From: Gammaproteobacteria bacterium UBA3532
GTDB lineage: Bacteria > Pseudomonadota > Gammaproteobacteria > Enterobacterales > UBA3532
Direction: 5' to 3'
Assembly (NCBI GenBank): GCA_002376965.1
Contig: DFOV01000229.1
Span: 1-26,817 of the forward strand
DNA: 26,817 nt
A program made the position numbers and the translations under genes. Within the stretch, counting starts at the first letter, position 1. The number at the start of each line of letters is the position of its first letter. Below the pieces are notes generated by a model, which was not told the DNA's origin, searched no databases, and saw nothing but the letters and a program-made list of their open reading frames with translations. Shown here one piece after another: positions 1-8,688 of this stretch.

Positions 1-822
<822 letters not shown>

Positions 823-870
823 TTCAACTCGATCAACGTTTGATGTGAAATAGGGTAAACCGTTAAACCT

Positions 871-910
871 GCAATTAAAGAGGCTAGCTATATAGAGCCT
901 CTCTAATTGC
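871..910. terminator. Hairpin between convergent katG and ligase operon
   Basis: A 15-base arm at 871-885 pairs with 896-910 with one mismatch around a 10-base loop. It lies 49 bases past the katG stop, and its distal arm touches the stop codon of the minus-strand transglutaminase gene (910-912). There is no long T run after either arm, but each arm has A/T-rich parts. Position and strength suggest a bidirectional transcription terminator. Confidence 0.6.
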
Positions 911-1791
911 TACTCCACCTGAGTCACATCCACCGACACATTCATAATCGGTGCTTCGCCGCCGCCATAGATAACACCTTTTAATGGCGCAACATCGCTA
1001 TAGTCTCGGCCCCAGGCGGTGATGATGTGTTGTTCTCCTACCAAGCAGCGGTTGGTGGGGTCGAATTCAATCCAGCCCTCTGATGGGCAATATACCGAGA
1101 TCCAGGCGTGGCTGGCGTCGCTGCCGACGAGCTTTTCTTTGCCTGGCGGTGGCAGGGTTTCGATATAGCCTGACACATATTTAGCCGGAAAGCCCAATGC
1201 ACGTAGACAACCAATTTGCAGGTGAGCGAAGTCTTGGCACACGCCACGCTTTTTCTCCAACACTTCAGGAAGGGGCGTTCCAATGTGAGTTGATTTCGGG
1301 CAATAGGTAAACTCGTCAAAAATCTGCTGGGTAAAAGCCATAACAGCATCTAATAAGGGACGGTCTTCGGCAAACAGCGGTAAGGCATAGGCTTTTAGCG
1401 CTTCATTGCTTTGGATGATGGGCGAGTTAAACAAATACTCTTTTGCCATTAGCGTCTCGACATCCGTTGATGTTGCCATGTGGGCCAAAGCATCACCGCA
1501 GGTAATACCCTGATCAAGCTCCATTAATAAGGTTTGTGGGCCCGTTTTGATATCACTTTCTGAGCAGATGCTTAACTTCTTGTGACTACGCTGGATTTCA
1601 AAGTGGTATGCCATGTTGCCAAAATAGTCTTCGCTTTGTGAACAACTGGCCACTGCTGGCTCAACGGTGACTCGGTTGTTGGTGCAACGCTGCCTTTTGG
1701 TGGAACGAGGAATCACATTGGCCAGATTAAAGCAATGGGAAACCGGCTCGTGATACAGGTATTCGGTAATATGAGTCACACGATAGCGCAT
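910..1791 (-). CDS. Transglutaminase-like cysteine peptidase family protein (short form)
   Basis: A 293-residue protein with a bacterial transglutaminase N-terminal beta domain (about 1-90) followed by a transglutaminase-like core. The papain-like triad is visible: Cys185 in GVCQDFAH, His228 in SHAWISVY, and Asp244 in EFDPTN. No signal peptide is evident, so it is probably cytoplasmic. Such proteins occur with circularly permuted ATP-grasp and alpha-E proteins and are predicted to cleave or transfer peptide or isopeptide bonds made by the ligase. It is the last gene of the operon. Its ATG overlaps the stop of the upstream ATP-grasp/alpha-E gene by one base (TAATG), implying translational coupling. 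Its family is clear; the substrate and direction of reaction are not known. Confidence 0.9.
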   Translation of the reverse strand: MRYRVTHITEYLYHEPVSHCFNLANVIPRSTKRQRCTNNRVTVEPAVASCSQSEDYFGNMAYHFEIQRSHKKLSICSESDIKTGPQTLLMELDQGITCGDALAHMATSTDVETLMAKEYLFNSPIIQSNEALKAYALPLFAEDRPLLDAVMAFTQQIFDEFTYCPKSTHIGTPLPEVLEKKRGVCQDFAHLQIGCLRALGFPAKYVSGYIETLPPPGKEKLVGSDASHAWISVYCPSEGWIEFDPTNRCLVGEQHIITAWGRDYSDVAPLKGVIYGGGEAPIMNVSVDVTQVE

Positions 1792-4337
1792 TACTGACTC
1801 CCCCAGGTCGGCGTGACCAATTGTTGAGATGGCGTTTTATGGGCAAAATAACGATCACTGATATATTGACTTAACGACCCCAAGACATCGGTTAATTGAG
1901 CGAGCGTCTGATCGAGGTGAATACGCTGGCCCTCTTCTCTCAGACACATGGTGCGTAATTGCATCATCCGAATCAGCGTTTCTGCTTCAAGGGCCGTTCG
2001 CTCTTCCAAACGCAATTCATGTCGAGTTTCTGAGGCTTTCGGTAGCGCTTTGACGTGGGTGGATAGCTGCTCCAATTGATAAAGCAATGAGCGTGGGTTA
2101 GATGTATCAAGCACCACCAGATCCAGGCTGGATTGCACACCCATACGGCCTCGATAGCGGCGTCGATAGCTGATCAGGTTTTCCAATGTCAGTAGTAGTG
2201 CCTGGATCAGCATATTTTGATCCGTAACATCGACCTCTTTGACCAGAATATTGCGTATTAAGGTGGTAGTTTGCATCGCCCGCTCTAAGCGTCGCCCCAT
2301 CTGCATAAAACGCCAGCCCATTCCACGTAACATGCTTTCCTGCGCTAGGCCCGACAATGCCATCAATGCTGTCACCAGAGGATCAAGTGCCTCTTCAGGG
2401 GCCGAGCCGAAGGCACTTGTCAGTCCCATATCCAGCTCGCTGAGCGCGTCGTGAATGTCGTTAATAACACGCAGCGTGTCTGACGACAGCAGCTCTTTTG
2501 ATTCATCAGCGCAATATAGCATCGCGTTTAAATTGGAACGTACACTCCCAGCAAGCTGGCTATCGGTAACCACTCGAAAAAGCTCGCTTTCCGGGGCATA
2601 CAGTATTTCTTTGTCGCAATCGATAAAACCAGGCTTGGTCGCGGTTAATTCGGTTACGCTATTGAGCAGGATACGGCGACAATCACTAGAAACCACTTCT
2701 TCGCCACTGAACATAACAAACACCGTGCGCATTAAACGCAACACCGATTCGGTTCGTTCGGCGTAGCGTCCCATCCAAAACAGGTTCTCGACTACCCGGC
2801 TGGGAAGGCTGATCAGCTCAGCATCACGCATAGGCAATGCACTATCGGGGCCAGGCAGGTTGGTTACGATTCGCTCTGGTTCTGAGGCGACCACCCAGGT
2901 GTCTTTACTTTGCGAGCCGGTTTGGTTTGATATGATGAATGCATTTTCAGTCACACCCACCCGCGTCAATCCACCGGGCATAACAGAATAGGAGGTATTG
3001 CTGGCCACAGCAAAACTACGCAACAACCCCGGACGCGGCACCACTTCGCCATCCTGAAAGGTGGGAATGTTAGATGCCGACATCATCGGCTGTGCAACAT
3101 ACTTATGAGGAGCAGCCTGAATTGCTTCGAGCAATGTGCTTTTCTCTTGATTGCTCAGTAGTGCGCCACACTGACTGGTAAGCCCCATACTCCGAGAAAT
3201 CGGTTTGATCACCCACTGGTCTAAGTTAGAAACAACCTGCTGATAATCCTTGCCGTCGCCTAGCCATAAGGTTTTCACTGTTTTCAATCGCAATGGCCGA
3301 CCTATTAGTGCTTGGCTTATCGCAGGCAAGTATTTGAGAAAGATAGGACTCTCCAATATCCCAGCTCCCAACGGATTCGCGATCACCACCCGCCCAGTGC
3401 GAGCCACATCCAACAAGTGAGGCACCCCAAGCTGCGAATCACTTCTCAACTCAACCGGATCACAAAACCAGTCGTCAACACGCCGTAAGATCACATCAAC
3501 TCGGCTTAAGCCCTCCAGCGCTTTCATCCACACAAAGCCGTTACGCACCACCAAGTCGCCACTTTGAACCAGGTGAAAACCGAGGTAATTAGCAAGGTAG
3601 GCATGCTCAAAATAGGTTTCGTTGTGCGTACCAGGCGTAAGAATCACCACGCGCGGCTGGTCTTGGGTGGTGCATAAATTAGCGACGGTTGCTCGTAAGG
3701 TTTGAAAGTATAAAGCGAGTCGGTGCACATGGCTGTCACGAAAAATGCTAGGTAGCACCCGCGACATAACTGTTCGATTTTCCAGCGCATAGCCAGCGCC
3801 ACTAGGTGCTTGGGTGCGATCATTTAGAACACACATGTCGCCCGAACCATCGCGCATCAGATCGACCGAATGCAGAATCAACTGATGATTCCCCGGCACA
3901 GAAATGCCCTGGCAAGGACGCAAGAAGCCTGGATGACAAAACAGGGCCTCGGGCGGAATAACACCGGTTCTAATTAAATCACGAGGGCCATAAATATCTT
4001 TTAGCAGTAGGTCAAACAGCTCAGCCCGCTCTTGCAATCCCGCTTCAATTGCCGCCCATTCATCACTGGCAATCACCGATGGGATCAGATCGAGCTTCCA
4101 GGTATGTACGGGAGAGTCTTGTTCGGTGTATATATTGTACGTCGCGCCGTCGTCGCGCAGGATGCGTAAGGCTTTTTCATGGCGGCGCTGGTAGGCTTCT
4201 GGCCCCATCGCTTCCAGACTTTCCATGAGGTAGCGCCAGTGTTCTTTCATTGTGCCCGCGGCATCATATACCTCGTCGCGGGCATTGAGTGCGGGATTAT
4301 AGTGGTATTGAGACACCTGATGCGGCCCTCGTTGCAT
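1791..4337 (-). CDS. Circularly permuted ATP-grasp ligase fused to alpha-E domain
   Basis: An 848-residue two-domain protein. Residues about 15-485 are a circularly permuted type 2 ATP-grasp domain (landmarks LNDRTQAPSG at 171-180, LTPGTHNETYFEHAYLA at 233-249, MPGGLTRVG at 453-461, SKDTWVV at 477-483). Residues about 510-835 are an alpha-helical alpha-E domain beginning LPSRVVENLFWMGRYAERTES, with a second GRRLER-type motif. ATP-grasp enzymes join a carboxylate to an amine through an acyl phosphate; alpha-E proteins are their usual partners. Here both parts, separate genes at the promoter end of the operon, are fused. Compared with the free-standing paralogue, the lysine/glycine loop is poorer in glycine (KPISRSMGLTSQCG). 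No clear Shine-Dalgarno precedes the ATG, but the N-terminus fits the family. Its stop overlaps the next start (TAATG). Confidence 0.9.
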   Translation of the reverse strand: MQRGPHQVSQYHYNPALNARDEVYDAAGTMKEHWRYLMESLEAMGPEAYQRRHEKALRILRDDGATYNIYTEQDSPVHTWKLDLIPSVIASDEWAAIEAGLQERAELFDLLLKDIYGPRDLIRTGVIPPEALFCHPGFLRPCQGISVPGNHQLILHSVDLMRDGSGDMCVLNDRTQAPSGAGYALENRTVMSRVLPSIFRDSHVHRLALYFQTLRATVANLCTTQDQPRVVILTPGTHNETYFEHAYLANYLGFHLVQSGDLVVRNGFVWMKALEGLSRVDVILRRVDDWFCDPVELRSDSQLGVPHLLDVARTGRVVIANPLGAGILESPIFLKYLPAISQALIGRPLRLKTVKTLWLGDGKDYQQVVSNLDQWVIKPISRSMGLTSQCGALLSNQEKSTLLEAIQAAPHKYVAQPMMSASNIPTFQDGEVVPRPGLLRSFAVASNTSYSVMPGGLTRVGVTENAFIISNQTGSQSKDTWVVASEPERIVTNLPGPDSALPMRDAELISLPSRVVENLFWMGRYAERTESVLRLMRTVFVMFSGEEVVSSDCRRILLNSVTELTATKPGFIDCDKEILYAPESELFRVVTDSQLAGSVRSNLNAMLYCADESKELLSSDTLRVINDIHDALSELDMGLTSAFGSAPEEALDPLVTALMALSGLAQESMLRGMGWRFMQMGRRLERAMQTTTLIRNILVKEVDVTDQNMLIQALLLTLENLISYRRRYRGRMGVQSSLDLVVLDTSNPRSLLYQLEQLSTHVKALPKASETRHELRLEERTALEAETLIRMMQLRTMCLREEGQRIHLDQTLAQLTDVLGSLSQYISDRYFAHKTPSQQLVTPTWGSQ

Positions 4338-4343
4338 AGGTAA

Positions 4344-4370
4344 GCCCGACTAGCCTATCGGTGGTCGGGC
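4344..4370 (-). other. Hairpin in the gap between the two ligase modules
   Basis: A perfect 7-base stem, 4344-4350 with 4364-4370, around a 13-base loop, lying 7 bases upstream of the start of the fused ATP-grasp/alpha-E gene. No T run follows on the minus strand, so it is not a standard intrinsic terminator. It could be an mRNA processing or stability element between operon halves, or it could limit ribosome access to that start. Confidence 0.4.
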
Positions 4371-4426
4371 ATAGAAAAGCGCTATTATGCCACGTTAGAC
4401 ATGGCGTTCAACTCTAGCCTAGGCGG

Positions 4427-7400
4427 CTATTTGATAAAGCGCAAATCGAGTGTGTGTGGGTATTCCTCTGACTCGACAGCAGGCGGTGGTGCCATTGGCT
4501 TGGGTGGGAACTGCTGTGGAAAGAACTCCCGCACCGCATCCAGATCAGGACGCGGCGTGTATGGGCCGGGTGTATGCCCAATATTTTCGAAACGGTTAAC
4601 TCGTCGCGATTCCGCCTCGAAAGAATTGACCGGATAGGTATCATAACTACGACCACCAGGATGGGATACATGGTAAGTACAGCCGCCAATAGAGCGCCCA
4701 TTCCAGGTATCAATCAAATCAAAGGTGAGCGGTGTATGCACACCAATGGTCGGATGCAGTGCCGATGGAGGAGCCCAGGCGCGATAGCGAATTCCTGCGA
4801 CAAACTCTCCTTGCTTACCCGTACTACTCAACGGAACCGACTTCCCGTTGCAGGCCAATACATAGCGCCCATCGGTAACGCCTTTAAGTTTGACCTGAAT
4901 GCGCTCAACTGACGAATCAACATAGCGCGCGGTGCCAAAGCTACCCACTTCTTCCCCCAAAACATGCCAGGGTTCAATAGCCCAACGCACTTCGATTTCA
5001 ACCCCGTCCAAGTTGACGCGACCATAATGCGGAAAGCGAAACTCTTCAAATGGCAACAACCAATCGAGATTAAAAGGAATATCATGGGCATTTAAATCTG
5101 CGACTACGTCTTTGATATCCTGCCAGACGTAATGCGGCAACATAAACTTGTCATGCAATGATGTGCCCCATCGCACCAGCGGTTTCTTATAAGGCTCACG
5201 CCAGAAGCGTGCAACCAGCGCACGGATCAGTAATGCTTGGACCAAGGACATTTGAGCATGTGGCGGCATTTCAAAGCCCCGAAACTCCAAAATGCCCTGC
5301 CGCCCGCTGGCACTGCCTGGTGCGTAGAGCTTATCGATACAAAACTCAGCCCGGTGAGTGTTGCCGGTAATATCGATCAGCAGATTGCGCATGATGCGGT
5401 CGATCAACCAGGGCTGTTCACACAATCCATCAGGCATTTGCTCAAATGCGATTTCAAGCTCGTAGAGCATTTCATCTCGCCCTTCATCCACCCTTGGGGC
5501 CTGGCTAGTAGGGCCAATGAATGTGCCGGAAAACAGGTAGGATAACGAAGGATGATGCTGCCAAAAAGTCACAAAACTGCGCAGTAAATCTGGCCGACGC
5601 AAAAATGGGCTATCCACCGGATACATTCCACCAAGGGTGATGTGATTGCCACCACCGGTGCCCGTATGCCGACCATCAAGCATAAACTTTTCAGCTCCAA
5701 GGCGGGTTTCCTTCGCAGCTTGGTAGAGGGTGGTGGTGTTGTGTACCAGCTGTGACCAGCTTGATGCGGGGTGGATATTGACTTCAATAACGCCCGGATC
5801 AGGCGTTACCAATAGTTTATTCATGCGCGGATCGCGAGGCGGTTCATACCCTTCGATCACCACCGGCATTTCAAGCGTAGCCGCAACCTTCTCAACTTGA
5901 GATATCAGCTCGACATATTCTTCCAGACAAGCGCAAGGCGGGAAAAACAAATGCAACTTGCCATCACGCGGCTCTATACAAATGGCCGTCCGCACATGGG
6001 TTCGTGAATAACGCTCGGCCTCAACTGCAGTCGCCTCCGAGCCAGAGGATAGCGGGGGCTTATCCGCCAGCGGATCAGCATCAGGCTGTATAGCATTTTT
6101 CTCAAGTGGTGGTAGCGAATCCAAAGGCAAACGTAACCCCATTGGCGAGTCACCCGGATGGAGCACAATCCGATCACGCCGAAAAGACCAAACGCTCGAT
6201 CGCCAACCACGGCCAATCGTCATTCGCTCAACGGGGATCACATAACCCGTCGGAGTATCAAATCCCTGGTTCAAGACCTTTGCCAGGCGCTTTCTTTCCA
6301 GCGAGGAGTCGGCATCAGCGATGGTTGCGTCAATGCCTTCAGGTAGCGCCTGCTCTTTGACCAAGTAATAAAGCCCGTCTTCGAATGCCGGTTGAACATA
6401 GCCTGTATCCAGGTTAAGCGCCCCGGCCAACACATTAGCAAATTCCTCTGCCTGGGCAATCTTTAACCCATAGTCCTTGTCAACACGCGCCAACAGCTCT
6501 GGATTGTGCCAAAACGGCTCGCCATCGGTGCGCCAGAAAACACCCAAAGCCCAGCGCGGCACCTCTTCGCCCGGATACCACTTGCCCTGACCATAATGTA
6601 GCAAGCCATTCGGCGCAAAGTGGTCACGCAGCTTTAATAGCAGCGATTTGGCCAAACGTAACTTATCAGCCCCTAGCGCTTCGGTATTCCACTGCGCCGA
6701 TTCCATGTCATCAGTCGAGACAAAAGTCGGTTCGCCGCCCATGGAAAGTCGCACATCCAAGTCATTCAACCATTGATCGACCTGATTACCCAACATCAAT
6801 ACGTCAGCCCATTGCGCATCGCTATAGGGCTTTGTCACTCTAGGGTCTTCGTGAAAGCGAGTTACCTCATTGCTATAGTCAAAGGTGACTTCACATTTAT
6901 CGCTGAAACCATCGATGGGAGCAGCAGATTGTGGATCGGGCGTGCAGGCCAGCGGGATATGTCCCTCCCCGGCAAACAAACCCGAGGTCGGGTCGAGACC
7001 AACCCACCCAGCTCCCGGTAGGTAAACTTCACACCAGGCATGCAGATCAGTAAAGTCTGCCTCAGGCCCCGCCGGGCCATCAATGGGCTTATCATCAGGC
7101 GTTAGCTGAATCAGGTATCCCGATGCAAATCGAGCGGCCAACCCCATATGGCGCAACAACTGAACCAGCAGCCAAGCCGAATCACGGCAAGAGCCACGCG
7201 CCAGCTCAAGGCTTTCTTCAGGCTTTTGCACCCCTGGCTCCATGCGGATCGCGTACTCAATCTTTTGTTGCAATTGTTGATTAACCCGCACAAGAAAATC
7301 GATGGTGCGCTCACCTTCTTGATAAAGTTCTGCCAAGCACTTCTCAAATAAAGGCCCATGCTGCTGCTTTTCAAGATAAGGCTGTAGCTCCTTTTTCAAT

Positions 7401-7726
7401 TGCTGGGGATAAGTGAATGGATAGGTTTCCGCATAATCTTCAAGAAAAAAGTCAAACGGATTAATCACGGTCATATCCGCAATCACTTCGACCTCAACAT
7501 CGAGCCGTTCGGTTTTTTCTTGAAAAACCACCACCGCCATAAAGTTGCCGAACGCATCCTGCTGCCAATTGATAAAGTGTTCTTTCGGCGTGATATTCAA
7601 GCTGTAGCTATGAATGGGGGTTCTCGAATGGGGGGCTGGGCGCAAGCGAATCGTATGCTTTGACAGGTTCACCAACCGATCAAAGGCATAATGCGTTTTG
7701 TGATGAACAGCAACACGAATGGTCAT
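4427..7726 (-). CDS. Transglutaminase-like / DUF2126 putative amidoligase fusion
   Basis: A 1099-residue protein. Residues 1-260 are a transglutaminase N-terminal domain and core, with the triad Cys180 (RGSCRDSAW), His229 (LHAWCEVY) and Asp245 (GLDPTSG). The rest, from about residue 300, is the DUF2126 region (opening motif RLSMGGEPTFVS at 326-337), classed in Pfam as a putative amidoligase related to the glutamine-synthetase fold. Candidate metal/ATP residues lie in GVIEVNIHP (646-654), GRHTGTGGGNH (686-696) and SQAPRVDE (742-749). One chain may therefore both form and cut amide bonds. A strong AGGAG ribosome site sits six bases before the ATG, supporting this start. It lies 23 bases after the alpha-E gene and 89 before the fused ATP-grasp gene. 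The domain calls are firm; the biochemical role is predicted only. Confidence 0.92.
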   Translation of the reverse strand: MTIRVAVHHKTHYAFDRLVNLSKHTIRLRPAPHSRTPIHSYSLNITPKEHFINWQQDAFGNFMAVVVFQEKTERLDVEVEVIADMTVINPFDFFLEDYAETYPFTYPQQLKKELQPYLEKQQHGPLFEKCLAELYQEGERTIDFLVRVNQQLQQKIEYAIRMEPGVQKPEESLELARGSCRDSAWLLVQLLRHMGLAARFASGYLIQLTPDDKPIDGPAGPEADFTDLHAWCEVYLPGAGWVGLDPTSGLFAGEGHIPLACTPDPQSAAPIDGFSDKCEVTFDYSNEVTRFHEDPRVTKPYSDAQWADVLMLGNQVDQWLNDLDVRLSMGGEPTFVSTDDMESAQWNTEALGADKLRLAKSLLLKLRDHFAPNGLLHYGQGKWYPGEEVPRWALGVFWRTDGEPFWHNPELLARVDKDYGLKIAQAEEFANVLAGALNLDTGYVQPAFEDGLYYLVKEQALPEGIDATIADADSSLERKRLAKVLNQGFDTPTGYVIPVERMTIGRGWRSSVWSFRRDRIVLHPGDSPMGLRLPLDSLPPLEKNAIQPDADPLADKPPLSSGSEATAVEAERYSRTHVRTAICIEPRDGKLHLFFPPCACLEEYVELISQVEKVAATLEMPVVIEGYEPPRDPRMNKLLVTPDPGVIEVNIHPASSWSQLVHNTTTLYQAAKETRLGAEKFMLDGRHTGTGGGNHITLGGMYPVDSPFLRRPDLLRSFVTFWQHHPSLSYLFSGTFIGPTSQAPRVDEGRDEMLYELEIAFEQMPDGLCEQPWLIDRIMRNLLIDITGNTHRAEFCIDKLYAPGSASGRQGILEFRGFEMPPHAQMSLVQALLIRALVARFWREPYKKPLVRWGTSLHDKFMLPHYVWQDIKDVVADLNAHDIPFNLDWLLPFEEFRFPHYGRVNLDGVEIEVRWAIEPWHVLGEEVGSFGTARYVDSSVERIQVKLKGVTDGRYVLACNGKSVPLSSTGKQGEFVAGIRYRAWAPPSALHPTIGVHTPLTFDLIDTWNGRSIGGCTYHVSHPGGRSYDTYPVNSFEAESRRVNRFENIGHTPGPYTPRPDLDAVREFFPQQFPPKPMAPPPAVESEEYPHTLDLRFIK

Positions 7727-7731
7727 ACAGA

Positions 7732-7736
7732 CTCCT
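7732..7736 (-). promoter_or_regulatory. Ribosome binding site of the DUF2126 gene
   Basis: Reads AGGAG on the minus strand, five bases before the ATG at 7726. It is the clearest Shine-Dalgarno sequence in the operon and fixes this start. The two TAATG-coupled genes have no comparable site. Confidence 0.75.
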
Positions 7737-7749
7737 GAATGTGAAGTTG

Positions 7750-8688
7750 CTAAGCTAGAACAGGGAACCAGGTTTCACGAATTTTTTTATGTAATTCAAT
7801 ATGGTAAATCTGCAAGGCATTAAGACGGTCTCGCAAAGGTTGGCCCAATTCTTTGCTCTCAAATCGCGCCATTTTCTGGTCTTTGATTTCGGCCAGTAAA
7901 GCCAATACATCGTCGGAATGCGGTAAGGTCGAAGCCGCCTCCATCATTGCAGTGAAGCAGTACTGCACTGACTTAGGAAATGTTGGCTCCATGGTTAAAT
8001 AGTCCACCACCGACTCACCATTCACCGAGACCTTCTTAACCCGCGAGTAGGACTGATCTGCATTGAGTGATCGCAGCAGGTTGACCCAAATTATCTGGCG
8101 GCTATTGACCGCGCTCTCATCTTCTTCCGTCTCCATCACCGCGGCCATAGCAGCATCGATATTGCGCGATGTCATATCGGAGCGCTCAATGTTGCGCCCA
8201 AGACGCAAGAAATCCCACGCCGCATCACGTGGCATATCACTGTAGAATAAACCCAGTATTTGCTGACAATGGCTGATAATGGTTTCGAGAAATTCATGGC
8301 GCTTGGTGCGGTTAATACCGGTACGTAAGTTTTCCTGAACATACAGCACCAACTCGTTGATCAAATACCATACATCCGCCGGTATCACATCACGCGTTGT
8401 GCGGATATTTTCTCGAATTGAGGTGAGGGAACTCACTACCGATGACGGGTTGGTGGTATCGCCAATCATAAACTTAACCACGTTGCGCTCATCACGGACC
8501 TCGTAGCGCTCGCTAAAATCCTTTTCCAAACTGTTAATAATGATCAGGTTATACCAGCTAAGTTTTACCGTTCGTGGTAAATCAAATAACAATTTGTCAT
8601 ATATACTTAATAGCCGGGCAGTACTTTCCACCCGTTCTAAATAGCGGGCAGTCCAATAAACGCGCTCAGCAACTTTTGATAGCATCAT
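7750..8688 (-). CDS. Alpha-E domain protein (free-standing)
   Basis: A 312-residue alpha-helical protein. The N-terminus reads MMLSKVAERVYWTARYLERVEST, the typical beginning of the family, and a second conserved motif LGRNIERSDM lies in the middle. The reading frame extends 51 bases further upstream to another ATG, but that stretch lies inside the ATP-grasp gene and does not look like family sequence. The ATG at 8688, overlapping the upstream stop as TAATG, is the better start. Alpha-E proteins accompany circularly permuted ATP-grasp ligases and are thought to help bind or present the substrate; no catalytic activity has been established. The same domain recurs fused in the 848-residue protein of this operon. 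Soluble and cytoplasmic by appearance. Confidence 0.9.
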   Translation of the reverse strand: MMLSKVAERVYWTARYLERVESTARLLSIYDKLLFDLPRTVKLSWYNLIIINSLEKDFSERYEVRDERNVVKFMIGDTTNPSSVVSSLTSIRENIRTTRDVIPADVWYLINELVLYVQENLRTGINRTKRHEFLETIISHCQQILGLFYSDMPRDAAWDFLRLGRNIERSDMTSRNIDAAMAAVMETEEDESAVNSRQIIWVNLLRSLNADQSYSRVKKVSVNGESVVDYLTMEPTFPKSVQYCFTAMMEAASTLPHSDDVLALLAEIKDQKMARFESKELGQPLRDRLNALQIYHIELHKKIRETWFPVLA

